In this document: positions 15,861-24,853 of the stretch, piece by piece | Numbering within the stretch: position 1 is the stretch's first letter | Layout of the letters: each line of letters begins with the position of its first letter | Assembly: GCA_022826705.1 (NCBI GenBank) | Contig: JAJDUJ010000007.1 | Location: 62,001 to 126,000 of the forward strand | DNA from: Acidimicrobiia bacterium | GTDB taxonomy: Bacteria; Actinomycetota; Acidimicrobiia; Acidimicrobiales; Bin134 | Direction: 5' to 3' | DNA length: 64,000 bases | Program-made: the position numbers and the translations under genes | The notes under the pieces: model-generated | Seen by the model: only the letters and a program-made list of their open reading frames with translations | The model's database searches: none | Told to the model about the DNA's origin: nothing

Positions 15861-16958
15861 TCAGCTCAGATTGAAAACAGTTCTGATGCCGATGCTGGCT
15901 CGGAGGTCGTCTAGGCCGGCGTTGATCTCGTTGATGGGGCGGCGGGCGGTGATCATGGGCTCCAGGTCGAGGCGGCCGTTCTGCCACAGGGCCAGCAGAC
16001 GGGGAACTTCTCGCTGGGAGTTGCAGCCGCCGAACAGGCAGCCCAGCAACTTCTTCTCGGCAGTGAGATACATGACGGCGGGATTGATGGTCACGGTGTG
16101 CTCAAGGGCGGGTGCACCCACCATCACCGTTGTACCACCGTTGCGGGTGGCCGCCAAGCCAGCTTCCACCAGCGGACCGGCCCCGGCAGCGTCGAAGGCG
16201 TAGTCGGCGCCGATCCCCTTGGTGGCCTCCTGCACATGGGCCACCACGTCGGTCTCGTTCGGATCGAGCAGGTCAGTGGCCCCGAATGCCACGGCGGCAT
16301 TGCGGCGGTCGGCCACCGGGTCGGAGGCGAAAATGCGGGATGCACCGGCCAGGCGGGCACCCTGCACTACCGACATGCCTACACCACCCAGGCCCATTAC
16401 CAGCACGGTGGCACCCTCCTCCACCTGGGCAGTGTTGAGCACTGCACCCACGCCTGTCTGGATGGCGCATCCGATCACCGCAGCTACTTCCAGGGGCACG
16501 TCGGGGTCGATCTTCACCGCAGCGGTTTCGGCCACCAAGGTGAGCTGGCCGAATCCGGCGACTCCCAGGCCCCGGTACACCGGCTGGCCATCCATCGTGA
16601 ACGGAATCGAGCCATCGGGCATCGTCCCCATGAACATCGAGGCCGCCGATGCGCACAGCGTCATCTCCCCTCGCACACACCAGTAGCACGTCCCGCACGG
16701 GCCAAACGGTGACAGCATCACGTGGTCACCTTCGGCCAGGGAGTCCACCCCCGGGCCCACCGCGTCGACGATCCCGGCGGCCTCGTGGCCCAAAATGATC
16801 GGGGTCATCATCTCAGGAGCATCGATCATGGTCAGATCGGAGTGGCACAGCCCGCAGTGGGTGACCTGCACCCGCACCTGCCCCGGCCCGGGATCGACGC
16901 AATCCACGTCGGCCATCACCAACGGCGTGGCCGGCGATGCCAGGAGTGCTGCCTTCAT
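15861..16958 (-). CDS. Zinc-dependent alcohol dehydrogenase family protein
   Basis: 365-residue medium-chain dehydrogenase. Catalytic zinc ligands are in THCGLCHSD and GHEAAGIVD, structural zinc ligands in CGTCYWCVRGEMTLC (C-x2-C-x2-C-x7-C), and the NAD-binding motif is GLGGVGMSVVQGA. It probably oxidises an alcohol or hydroxyacyl compound with NAD(P). The ATG at 16958 was chosen because GAGAGG lies five bases upstream and the domain begins there. It is the third gene of a minus-strand unit with the hydroxyacyl-CoA dehydrogenase and the dienelactone hydrolase. A second related enzyme lies at 20219. Confidence 0.92.
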   Translation of the reverse strand: MKAALLASPATPLVMADVDCVDPGPGQVRVQVTHCGLCHSDLTMIDAPEMMTPIILGHEAAGIVDAVGPGVDSLAEGDHVMLSPFGPCGTCYWCVRGEMTLCASAASMFMGTMPDGSIPFTMDGQPVYRGLGVAGFGQLTLVAETAAVKIDPDVPLEVAAVIGCAIQTGVGAVLNTAQVEEGATVLVMGLGGVGMSVVQGARLAGASRIFASDPVADRRNAAVAFGATDLLDPNETDVVAHVQEATKGIGADYAFDAAGAGPLVEAGLAATRNGGTTVMVGAPALEHTVTINPAVMYLTAEKKLLGCLFGGCNSQREVPRLLALWQNGRLDLEPMITARRPINEINAGLDDLRASIGIRTVFNLS

Positions 16959-16977
16959 GGAAACCTCTCTCTTGGGT

Positions 16978-17736
16978 TTACTTCTTGCCGGCCTTCCAGC
17001 CGGTGGTGGCACCGGAGACCATGCCGTAAGGGCCTGACGGCCACCGGAAGCAGTCCACCATGAGCTGATCGACTTCTTCCCGGCTGGCCACACCCTCGGC
17101 CACTACCGCGTTGGCCTCTCGGATCATGGCCCCGTACACCCGATTGGTGACGTAGCCCCAGCTCATGGCCGAGTCTTTGATGACCACGGGGTTCTTGCCT
17201 GCGGCTGCCGCCAGGCGACAGATGGTCTCGGTGGTCTCGTCGGAGGTTTGCGGCGCCCTTACGATCTCAGCCAGCTTCATCACCGGCGGCGGCGATGCCC
17301 AGTGCCATCCGATTACCCTGTCGGCTCGATCGGTAGCCACCGCCAGGGCCTGTACCGGATACCCGCTGGAGTTGGATGCGAAAATGGTGTGCTCCGGGCA
17401 CTCTTGGTCGAGCTCTCGGAACAACTGAATCTTGAGGTCCAGGCGCTCGGGGACCGCTTCGATAATCACATCGACGCCCGCAGCTGCATCCCGGTCAGTG
17501 GTGAAGTCGATGCGGGCCAGCGCAGCTTCAGCCTCGGCCTCGGTCATCTTGCCCCGGGCCACTGCCCCCTGGATGCCGAATCGGCCCTCGGACACCAGAC
17601 CGGGGGCGGCCGCAACGATGTCGGGATCAATATCGAAGGCCACCACGGGATGGCCGGCGATGGCCATCACCTGAGCGATGCCCGAGCCCATCACCCCCGA
17701 GCCGATGACTCCGATTTTCTCTGCGCCGGCGGTCAC
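16978..17736 (-). CDS. 3-hydroxyacyl-CoA dehydrogenase family protein
   Basis: 252-residue NAD-dependent dehydrogenase of the 3-hydroxyacyl-CoA type, which oxidises 3-hydroxyacyl-CoA esters. The N-terminal Rossmann motif is GVIGSGVMGSGIAQ, the catalytic-loop stretch is IGWHWASPPPVMKLAEIV (family form GxHFFNPxxxMxLVE, here with His and Asn positions altered), and the C-terminal helical domain contains GYVTNRVYG. It is slightly shorter than the usual 280-310 residues. The GTG start overlaps the stop of the upstream gene as GTGA, indicating translational coupling. Confidence 0.88.
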   Translation of the reverse strand: MTAGAEKIGVIGSGVMGSGIAQVMAIAGHPVVAFDIDPDIVAAAPGLVSEGRFGIQGAVARGKMTEAEAEAALARIDFTTDRDAAAGVDVIIEAVPERLDLKIQLFRELDQECPEHTIFASNSSGYPVQALAVATDRADRVIGWHWASPPPVMKLAEIVRAPQTSDETTETICRLAAAAGKNPVVIKDSAMSWGYVTNRVYGAMIREANAVVAEGVASREEVDQLMVDCFRWPSGPYGMVSGATTGWKAGKK

Positions 17737-18449
17737 GACAGATGCGCGCCGAACCAGGCCGCCATACGGGACCAGCCATCGGAGGCAGCGTCGGCGTTGT
17801 ACGACGGGCGCTCGTCGCACAGGAACCCGTGGTCGGCATCGGCGTAGCGCACGATGTCGGTGGGCTGGGCGTTGCCATCGAGGTCGGACCGAAGTTGCTC
17901 AACACCCTCGACCGGGATCATGCCGTCGAGGTCGCCGAACAGGCCCAGCCACGGGCACTGGAGGTCGCCATGGCGGTCAGCCAGCTTGGGCTGGCCCGGG
18001 GTGAACCCGTCGGTCACGATGGCCCCGCCGTAGTAGGTGACCGCCGCGCCCACTGGGCGGCTGATGGCCGTCAGGAAGGTGACCCGGCCGCCCATGCAGA
18101 ATCCGGTGATGCCCACCTTGTTGGACGGAATCCCCTGGTCGGCCAGAAAGCCGAGAGCGGCATCCACGTCCATCAGGGAGTGGGAGTCGAGGAGGTTGCC
18201 CATCATCTCGAATATCTTGTCCATCTCGTCGTAGCCGGCCAGATTGTTCTCATAGCGGTGATAAAGATCAGGGGCCACCGCCAGATAGCCCTCGGCCGCT
18301 ACCCGTCGGGTTACGTCCTCGATATGGCCGTTCAGCCCGAAGGCCTCCATGATCACGATTACCGCGGCACTCGGCTCGCCATCGGGGCGGGCGACGTACA
18401 GCCTCATCGGGCCATCGGCAGTGGAGAGTTCTACGTTCTCGGTTTGCAT
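17733..18449 (-). CDS. Dienelactone hydrolase family protein
   Basis: 238-residue alpha/beta hydrolase of the carboxymethylenebutenolidase family, cytoplasmic, acting on lactones of aromatic catabolism in characterised members. The cysteine nucleophile elbow is GFCMGGR with Cys118; the acid is probably in FGDLDGMIP and the histidine in DADHGFLCDERPSYN, a stretch very typical of this family. It is first in a three-gene unit with a hydroxyacyl-CoA dehydrogenase and an alcohol dehydrogenase; the actual substrate is unknown. Confidence 0.9.
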   Translation of the reverse strand: MQTENVELSTADGPMRLYVARPDGEPSAAVIVIMEAFGLNGHIEDVTRRVAAEGYLAVAPDLYHRYENNLAGYDEMDKIFEMMGNLLDSHSLMDVDAALGFLADQGIPSNKVGITGFCMGGRVTFLTAISRPVGAAVTYYGGAIVTDGFTPGQPKLADRHGDLQCPWLGLFGDLDGMIPVEGVEQLRSDLDGNAQPTDIVRYADADHGFLCDERPSYNADAASDGWSRMAAWFGAHLS

Positions 18450-18484
18450 GGCTGCCGATGGTAGTCCTCGGTTCGACCAGCGGC

Positions 18485-19033
18485 CTATTGGTCAGGACGG
18501 GGAGCATAAACCGGATCAGAGCGGTCTCGGCTGCCCCGCAAGAAGCGCTCATCGAAAGGACGGAACTGCTCTTCTCGCACCCATTCCGTGGTAGCCACCC
18601 GCCGCTGGATGAGCCAAGGTCCGTCGCCTCGTCGGCACACGTCGTCGATGAAGCGGAAGCCCACCGACAGGTTCAATTCCGGCGGCCCTCCCTCAGTCCA
18701 ATGCCGGGCGATGCCGTGGGCTTCGGAGCGAGCCCATTGCACAGTGCCCCCATCGGCAGAAGTTGCCAACTCCGGGTCGACTTCCACAAACACGTTCAAT
18801 ACGTTGTGGACCGAGCCGGTGTAGCGACGTAACAGACGCTCGCTCCACACCAGATACTCGTCCACAGTGCCCTCAAAAGTGCCGTGGGAATCGGTGGCGT
18901 CCGGGTGGTAGCACGAGCGGACCAGCTCCATGTCGAGGCGGTCCACCCCCCGGCAGTACCGATACAGCAGTTCGATGATCTCTTGCTTGGACAAAAGTTC
19001 GGCAAGCTGGGCCTGGCTGTCCACAGCCGCCAT
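18485..19033 (-). CDS. SnoaL-like (NTF2-fold) protein
   Basis: 182-residue protein of the nuclear-transport-factor-2 fold with a SnoaL-like pattern: an N-terminal helix (KQEIIELLYRYCRGVDR), then YHPDATDSHGTFEG and a C-terminal WLIQRRVATTEWVR strand. Such proteins are often small isomerases or dehydratases in catabolic clusters; function here is not readable. The ATG at 19033 is chosen because it begins directly before the fold. It is divergent from a small DUF2510-type gene. Confidence 0.8.
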   Translation of the reverse strand: MAAVDSQAQLAELLSKQEIIELLYRYCRGVDRLDMELVRSCYHPDATDSHGTFEGTVDEYLVWSERLLRRYTGSVHNVLNVFVEVDPELATSADGGTVQWARSEAHGIARHWTEGGPPELNLSVGFRFIDDVCRRGDGPWLIQRRVATTEWVREEQFRPFDERFLRGSRDRSDPVYAPRPDQ

Positions 19034-19079
19034 TCTGCCCTGCCAGCAGGCTGTTGGTCTGGTTAGACTCAGCATTGAG

Positions 19080-19382
19080 TTGGCAGCGAACCCCGAGCCC
19101 GACGCCTCTTGGCATACCGACCCATTCGGGCGGCATGACGCCCGATGGTGGGATGGTACAAAATGGACTGAAAAGGTCCGCGACGGAGAGCAGCCCGGCA
19201 TCGACCCGCCTGGCATCGCAGTGGCCCCCCAGGCAATCCCCCTTAACGAGCCAGCCCCGCCCATCCCCAGCCGGCGAATGATCCGCCTCTTCGGCAAACG
19301 GCTGCCCGGTGCCATGCTGCTGGCGTCAGTGGCCCTTGTTGCCGTGATCGTGCTGGTAATCGTGGTGGCGGTGCTCATCTGA
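19080..19382 (+). CDS. Small DUF2510-type membrane protein
   Basis: About 100 residues. The N-terminal half has the DUF2510 pattern (W-x-x-DPxGR-x-x-x-RWWDGxxWT), seen as WHTDPFGRHDARWWDGTKWT; the C-terminal half is a single hydrophobic helix, so it is probably a membrane-anchored protein. The start is uncertain: TTG at 19080 is the nearest in-frame start before the domain and has no clear ribosome-binding site, and a longer version would overlap the divergent SnoaL-like gene. Function is unknown for the family, which is common in actinobacteria. Confidence 0.6.
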   Translation: MAANPEPDASWHTDPFGRHDARWWDGTKWTEKVRDGEQPGIDPPGIAVAPQAIPLNEPAPPIPSRRMIRLFGKRLPGAMLLASVALVAVIVLVIVVAVLI

Positions 19383-19438
19383 CGGGCCCAGAGCTCTCAA
19401 CAACTCCTTGATCGACATCTCCCGGTAGTGTCCTGGCC

Positions 19439-20182
19439 GTGGCAAAACGAGAGATCATCTTGCACGAGTATGTCGACATCATGGGCCAGGCGGCGTGGCC
19501 CTACATGGAGCACATCAAGATCCAGAACCGGGACGCCCGGGTTGGTTTCGAGCTCTTGGGCACTTGGTACACCATGGGGATCACTGCCCGCTGGCCTCAG
19601 GTGGTGAACCTGTGGGACTCGGGGGGCTGGGACGGCTGGCTCGAGCGGGTGGATCGGCTCAACCTCAAGCGGAAGTCCAACGACCTGCTCGACGAATGGT
19701 GGGAGGAGGCCTACAAACTCCGCACCGGCGGCTACGACCGAGTGCTGGGATCAGTACCCGAATCGCCTCCGGTGGCATCGGTGCTCGCCGGTGAGGTGCG
19801 GGGCACGCTGTACATCCACGAGTTGACCGAGGTGCGGCCGGGATCGGCCCGCGATTATCTGGCCGCCATGGCTGCCGACTACCTGCCCGCCGCCGCCGAC
19901 TACGGCTACACCTGCATGGGGCTGTGGGAGGTGCTGCACCACGACTATGAGGTGTGCACGGTGTGGGCCGCTTCCCCTGAGGCCTATATTCGACTGAACA
20001 AAGCTACCGACGCGGCCGGCGGATTCGACGAGGGGGTCGACGGCGACGACCGGCTCGTAGCGTGGCGGACCACGGCCCAGCAGTACACCACCCGCTTTAG
20101 GGAGGAGCTGATGACCCCAGCCCCCGGCACGCTCACCGGCCCCGAGGCATACGAAGACGACACCTATATCAATCGGCCATAG
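19439..20182 (+). CDS. Uncharacterised protein, possibly two NIPSNAP-like ferredoxin-fold repeats
   Basis: 247-residue soluble protein starting with GTG. It is rich in tryptophan and tyrosine. I do not recognise it with certainty; two similar halves each begin with an HEY-type strand (LHEYVDIMG and IHELTEVRPGSARDYLAAM), compatible with a pair of dimeric alpha/beta-barrel (NIPSNAP-like) domains, but this is inference. It stands 36 bp before the next alcohol dehydrogenase gene on the same strand, so an accessory role in that pathway is possible. Confidence 0.6.
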   Translation: MAKREIILHEYVDIMGQAAWPYMEHIKIQNRDARVGFELLGTWYTMGITARWPQVVNLWDSGGWDGWLERVDRLNLKRKSNDLLDEWWEEAYKLRTGGYDRVLGSVPESPPVASVLAGEVRGTLYIHELTEVRPGSARDYLAAMAADYLPAAADYGYTCMGLWEVLHHDYEVCTVWAASPEAYIRLNKATDAAGGFDEGVDGDDRLVAWRTTAQQYTTRFREELMTPAPGTLTGPEAYEDDTYINRP

Positions 20183-20218
20183 GCATCAAACGGTCATAGG
20201 CAGAGAGGAGCACCAACC

Positions 20219-21343
20219 ATGCGGGGCATCTTGTTCGACGGCGAGGGCGCGGTTGTGGTCGATGGGCTCGGGGTGACCGATCTCGAACCCGATCAGGTTC
20301 GAGTGCGGATCGGGGCAGCCGGGGTGTGTCACTCCGACGTGTCGGTGATCAACGGGACCTTTGGACAGATGTTCTCTCCGCCATTCGTGATGGGCCATGA
20401 GGGTGCCGGACAGGTGGTGGCGGTGGGCAGCGATGTGACAACCGTGGAGGCCGGCGATCATGTGGTGATCGCCACCATCGACAACTGCGGGCGCTGCTCG
20501 GTGTGTGCCACTGGCCACCCCACCTTGTGCCAGACCTCCAAGCTCGGTGCGGCCATCGCCAAGCGCAATGAGACCGGCGAGGAGCCCGGCCCCGGCGACT
20601 TGCCCGCCTACTTCACCTACCAGGGCGAGGAGATCATGGGCTTCGCCAACACCGGTGTGTTCGCCGAGGAGGTGGTGGTAGGCCAAGGCCAAGTTGTGGC
20701 CATCGACAAGCGGGTGCCGTTCACCAGCGCCTGCCTCATCGGCTGCGGCGTGCTCACCGGTACCGGCGCCATCTTCAACCGGGCCCAGGTGTACCGGGGC
20801 GACTCTGTGGCAGTGATCGGCGTGGGCGGCATCGGCCTCAACGTGATCCAGGCCGCCCGCATCGCCGGGGCTACCAAGATCGTCGCCGTCGACAACAACC
20901 CCGCCAAAGAGGGATTTGCCCGCCAATTCGGCGCCACCCACTTTGTGGACTCGGGCCAAGACCCGTCAATCGAGACCGTGCGGGAGATCACCGCAGGCGG
21001 GGTGGACTGCTCGGTTGAGTGCGTGGGCAACACTTCGCTGATGATGGACGCGGTGGAGATGCTGCGCCCCGGCGGCAGCATGGTGATCTTGGGAGTGGCG
21101 GGCATGGACTCTCGAATGGAGCTCGCCCCGTTCAAGCTCTACCAGAACAAGTCGATCATGGGCTGCCGCTACGGATCGGCCCGCCCTGCGTTCGATATCC
21201 CCGCGCTGGTGGATCTGTACTTGGACGGCCGGCTGCTGCTCGACGAACTCGTGTCGGCCACCTATGACCTGGCCGAACTCGACAAGGCCTTCGACGACCT
21301 CGAGGCCGGGAAACTGGCCCGAGGCGTGCTCGATCTGAGCTGA
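20219..21343 (+). CDS. Zinc-dependent alcohol dehydrogenase (class III-like)
   Basis: 374-residue medium-chain alcohol dehydrogenase. Catalytic zinc site in GVCHSD and GHEGAG; structural zinc in CGRCSVCATGHPTLC; a class III type insertion near residues 110-145; coenzyme motif GVGGIGLNVIQAARI. This form resembles the actinobacterial enzymes that oxidise alcohols with a tightly bound nicotinamide cofactor, but the acceptor cannot be told from sequence. GAGAGGAG lies eight bases upstream of the ATG. Its stop is four bp from the stop of the convergent amidohydrolase. Confidence 0.92.
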   Translation: MRGILFDGEGAVVVDGLGVTDLEPDQVRVRIGAAGVCHSDVSVINGTFGQMFSPPFVMGHEGAGQVVAVGSDVTTVEAGDHVVIATIDNCGRCSVCATGHPTLCQTSKLGAAIAKRNETGEEPGPGDLPAYFTYQGEEIMGFANTGVFAEEVVVGQGQVVAIDKRVPFTSACLIGCGVLTGTGAIFNRAQVYRGDSVAVIGVGGIGLNVIQAARIAGATKIVAVDNNPAKEGFARQFGATHFVDSGQDPSIETVREITAGGVDCSVECVGNTSLMMDAVEMLRPGGSMVILGVAGMDSRMELAPFKLYQNKSIMGCRYGSARPAFDIPALVDLYLDGRLLLDELVSATYDLAELDKAFDDLEAGKLARGVLDLS

Positions 21344-21346
21344 TTC

Positions 21347-22513
21347 TCAGGCCGCCGGGGTCTCAGTGATGTCGGCGTCGAGGTCTAGATCGAAGTACTT
21401 GGCCGGGTTCTCCAGCAGCACTTTGCGGGAGATCGACTCGTCCACCTTGGTGAAGTTCTCTTCGATGAACTCCTGGGAGTCGGGGAACGAGCCCACCGAG
21501 TGGGGGAAGTCGGTGCCCCACATGATGTTGTCCCACGGGATGATGTCGACCATGTCGAACACCACCGGGTCGCGGATCACACTGAAATGGAAGTGGTCGA
21601 GTATCTGCTCGCTGGGCTTGCGCTCGTAGTTCACCTTGAACCAGTCGCCGAACAGGTCGTAGTTGTCGTCCATGAAGTAAAGCGTGCCGGGCAGCCAGCT
21701 GGCGTTAGTCTCGGCGAAGTAGAACTTGATCTCCGGGAACCGCTCCAGCACACCCGCCGCGATGAGCTGGGCCATGCAGTACACCGGGGCGTGGTTGCCG
21801 GCCCGCTGCACCAGAGCGGAAGCCCACGGGCTGTCGGATGTTCCCCTAGCCGCCGATTGGGCCGGGGCTTGCCCCGCCCCGAAGCCGAAGTGAGGGGCCA
21901 GCTTGAGGCCCAGTTCCAGGCTCTTCTCCCAGAAGCGGTCGTCCACCGGATCGGCGTAGGGAGTGCCGTTTGGGAAGTTGTAGAACGCCACCGACGGCAG
22001 GCCGGCCTCGGCGACGAACTCCAATTCCTCCACCGCATGGTCGATGTCAGTGATGGGGGTCACCGCGTTGCCGATGAGCCGGTCGGGGGCCACCGAGCAG
22101 TAGTCATGGGCCAAGAATGTGTTGTAGGCCCGGATCATGGAGCGGTACACGTCGGGGTCCTTGATGCCCTCGAGGAACCGGCTGGCGAACACCGGCGGGA
22201 ACAGCACCTCGGCATCGATGCCGTCGAGGTCTTGCTCCCGGAGGCGCTGCTCGGCGGGGCCGGCGCCCTCAGCAGGACTGCCGTCGTCGTTGAAGTAGGT
22301 GCCTCCAGAAAACTTCACCTTGTCGCGCCCGGCGATGTTCTGGCCGTTGCGAAGCATGGGCTGGCCCTCAATGAGCCACCCCTCTCCCCCTTCGGGGAGG
22401 TGGATCAACCGGGGTGCCCGATCCTTGTATCGCTCGGGGACATACTTCACGAATACATCGGGCGGCGTCTCCACATGCCCGTCAGCGCTGATTACCTTGT
22501 ACTTTCGGCCCAT
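21347..22513 (-). CDS. Amidohydrolase family metal-dependent hydrolase
   Basis: 388-residue TIM-barrel protein of the amidohydrolase-2 family, members of which hydrolyse or decarboxylate cyclic and aromatic acids. The N-terminal metal motif is ADGHVETP (usual DxH), followed by PHFGFGAG and the C-terminal MWGTDFPHSVGSFPDS motif with the metal-binding aspartate. The start codon lies directly before the metal motif, so it is firm. Two further members of the family are in the window (37284 and 41235). Its ATG and that of the divergent lipoprotein gene share a CATG. Confidence 0.88.
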   Translation of the reverse strand: MGRKYKVISADGHVETPPDVFVKYVPERYKDRAPRLIHLPEGGEGWLIEGQPMLRNGQNIAGRDKVKFSGGTYFNDDGSPAEGAGPAEQRLREQDLDGIDAEVLFPPVFASRFLEGIKDPDVYRSMIRAYNTFLAHDYCSVAPDRLIGNAVTPITDIDHAVEELEFVAEAGLPSVAFYNFPNGTPYADPVDDRFWEKSLELGLKLAPHFGFGAGQAPAQSAARGTSDSPWASALVQRAGNHAPVYCMAQLIAAGVLERFPEIKFYFAETNASWLPGTLYFMDDNYDLFGDWFKVNYERKPSEQILDHFHFSVIRDPVVFDMVDIIPWDNIMWGTDFPHSVGSFPDSQEFIEENFTKVDESISRKVLLENPAKYFDLDLDADITETPAA

Positions 22514-23852
22514 GGACGGAGCTTATTCGGATCAATGGGGGGCGCGAAAAGCGGGGCGGCTCCCCCGAGGCCCTCAGATTGCCTGGGTAGTGCTTGCCTT
22601 GCTTCTGGCGTTAGCGGTGATGGCCGTAGGCTGCTCCTCCGACGATGACGACGGCGCTCCGGCCTCGGCGCCAACGGATACACCCACCGAGGCGCCTGCG
22701 CCCGCCCCTGCTCCTACCGAGGCACCCGTCTCCAAACCTGAGCCGACCCCGACACCCACATATGAGGCCACGCCCGCACCAACCCCGGCACCCACAGCAG
22801 CCCTGACACCTGAGTCCACACCCGAGCCGACGCCGGAGCCCATGCCCGAACCGCAGGTCGCGCTCACCGAGTTCGGCGAGCTCCCCGTCGGAATCAGAAC
22901 CCTGGAACTGGGAGGAGAACCCGGCGAACAGCCCCTATCTGTTTGGTACCCCGCTGATTCAGACGCAGTGGCCAGTATGGAAACTGAGATCTATGACTCC
23001 GCCCAGGCCATCCCGGCAGCTTTTAGAACCCTGATTCCCGAGAGCATGCAGAGTGCGGTTGAGACCAACTCCTATCGCGACGCGCCGCTGGCCGATGGAG
23101 GCCCCTATCCGGTGGTCATATACAGCCACGGGTTCGGCGGTCACCGAGACGTTGCCATCTTTCTGACCACCCATTTGGCATCGCACGGCTTCGTGGTTGC
23201 ATCCCCCGAACACATCCACAGAAATCTTCCTGCTCAGGCTTTCGGCACCGCAGAGTTCAGCCCCGAGAAAGACCAGGCCGATGTGGCCAACACCCTGGCT
23301 GCGCTGGAATCGGCACTCGGAGACGCAGTCGACACCGCAAGTGTGGGGGTGATCGGGCATTCCGCCGGCGCCAGAACCGCACTGGACGCACTGGCCAACG
23401 AAGCGGTTTTGGCCGCCATACCGCTGGCTGGTGGCGGAGAGGCTCCCCCAGAGGCCGTCGACAAATCGATTCTGGTGGTGGTGGCCGAGTTGGATCTCAC
23501 TGTGCCCACTGAGAGGAGCTTGGACAGCTACGAATCAGCTCTCGGACCCAGGACGTTTGTCAACCTCGCTCAAGCGGGCCACAACAGCTTCACCGACAGC
23601 TGTCCCGTCATCCTCGACGGAGGCGGCCTGGGCATGCTCGAACCCCTCCTCGGCGCGGAGCAGGTAGCCCGGGCCGAAGACGGATGTACCCCAGAAAACG
23701 CCCATCCTCTGGCTATGCAGGCCGCGCTCAAGCACCTGGCCACCGTATTTTTCCTGGTAAATCTGACCGATCGGCCCGACGTCGGGGTCACCCCCGAATT
23801 CGCCGATCTGATCGACGGAGTCGAGCTGGCCGACTACCGCGAAGCAGGCTGA
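22512..23852 (+). CDS. Lipoprotein with Pro/Thr/Ala-rich linker and alpha/beta hydrolase domain
   Basis: 446-residue predicted secreted lipoprotein. A basic stretch (RKAGRLPRG) precedes a hydrophobic signal segment ending in MAVGC, a lipobox-like site near residue 41. A long low-complexity linker of proline, threonine, alanine and glutamate (about residues 46-115) leads to a hydrolase domain: oxyanion strand IYSHGFGGHRDV, nucleophile elbow GHSAGAR, probable acid in VVAELDLTVP and histidine in QAGHNSF. The domain resembles platelet-activating-factor acetylhydrolase/dienelactone hydrolase-like lipases. The start is the only in-frame ATG giving a full signal peptide. Confidence 0.85.
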   Translation: MDGAYSDQWGARKAGRLPRGPQIAWVVLALLLALAVMAVGCSSDDDDGAPASAPTDTPTEAPAPAPAPTEAPVSKPEPTPTPTYEATPAPTPAPTAALTPESTPEPTPEPMPEPQVALTEFGELPVGIRTLELGGEPGEQPLSVWYPADSDAVASMETEIYDSAQAIPAAFRTLIPESMQSAVETNSYRDAPLADGGPYPVVIYSHGFGGHRDVAIFLTTHLASHGFVVASPEHIHRNLPAQAFGTAEFSPEKDQADVANTLAALESALGDAVDTASVGVIGHSAGARTALDALANEAVLAAIPLAGGGEAPPEAVDKSILVVVAELDLTVPTERSLDSYESALGPRTFVNLAQAGHNSFTDSCPVILDGGGLGMLEPLLGAEQVARAEDGCTPENAHPLAMQAALKHLATVFFLVNLTDRPDVGVTPEFADLIDGVELADYREAG

Positions 23853-23868
23853 GACAAACCAGCCAGCC

Positions 23869-24840
23869 TCAGTCCAGACCGAGGTGGCCGCGCACGAAGC
23901 GGCGGTAGCCGGCCGCACTCCAGTTGTCGTGGTCTTCGCCCCAGCCGACGGCGTCGCCGAACGACCATTCGCTCAGGCAGTTCCATGTCCACAAGTTGGG
24001 ATTGAGATGGACGCCAATGCGGTTCACCGACCGGCTGGTGGCTACCAGTTCTCGGCCTGACTCGTCCACCGCCTCGATGCGCACCACGGTGGGCGCCCCG
24101 GTACCGGGATCGCGCTCCAGCACGTCGCGCCGCCCCTGTCCGGGAACCAATCGGGAGTACTCGCCATCGCTCAGGTAGTAGCCATGTATAACCGTGCAGT
24201 CGGGGTCGTCGCCCTCGCCGTAGGCCATGGTCAGGGCGTGGAAGCCATCGGTGTCCGAGGCGGTGGCGTAGCTGTAGCCGCCCCGAACGGCGCCGTGCAG
24301 GGTGGCGCCGAACTGGCTGCGCGGCCCCCACGACCGGTCCCTCATGCCATAGGCGTCCAGCTCGTAGGTGTCATCTCCCAGCCGAATAGTGCCCTGGTAG
24401 CGGCCCGGCTGGTCCAAATGGCCGTCGCCCAGGTAGTTGGGCGGGCACACCGCGGTGAACGTCAGGTCCACCTCCGCTTCGCCGTCGTCTTGGCACAGGA
24501 ATCTGATTCGGTACTTCTTGAGGGGCTCGATCACCTGGTAGCGGATGCCGTTGGGCAGTTCGATGTCGCTCAGCGGCTCATCGGGCATGGGCAGGTGCCA
24601 GAAGTTCTTGGCATAGCGGCAGTTCCAGATCTGGTCGCCGCCGGTGTCCCAGAAGAACGCTCCACCGGACGTGATCCCCTGGTTGGGTCGAAAGAACGGA
24701 TAGAGCTGGCCCGACAGCTTGTGCTCGGGGGCGGCAAAGGTGAACCAGCACGTCTCGGTCCAATAGGGATCGTCAGAGGTTGGCGGATGGAACTCGTCGT
24801 CGGGATGAGTGGCGGAGCCAGTAGAGGGGTTAGCGGACAT
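23869..24840 (-). CDS. Lipocalin-like (AttH/CrtC-type) protein
   Basis: 323-residue protein without signal peptide or membrane segment, rich in aromatic residues and beta strands. The stretch GMRDRSWGPR near residue 165 is characteristic of a widespread actinobacterial group distantly related to the hydroxyneurosporene-synthase/AttH fold (DUF7064/7065-type by my memory). No catalytic activity is assigned; hydratase or lipid-binding roles are possible. Start is the ATG at 24840, close to that of the divergent isomerase gene. Confidence 0.65.
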   Translation of the reverse strand: MSANPSTGSATHPDDEFHPPTSDDPYWTETCWFTFAAPEHKLSGQLYPFFRPNQGITSGGAFFWDTGGDQIWNCRYAKNFWHLPMPDEPLSDIELPNGIRYQVIEPLKKYRIRFLCQDDGEAEVDLTFTAVCPPNYLGDGHLDQPGRYQGTIRLGDDTYELDAYGMRDRSWGPRSQFGATLHGAVRGGYSYATASDTDGFHALTMAYGEGDDPDCTVIHGYYLSDGEYSRLVPGQGRRDVLERDPGTGAPTVVRIEAVDESGRELVATSRSVNRIGVHLNPNLWTWNCLSEWSFGDAVGWGEDHDNWSAAGYRRFVRGHLGLD

Positions 24841-24853
24841 GGGGTGCCATGCT

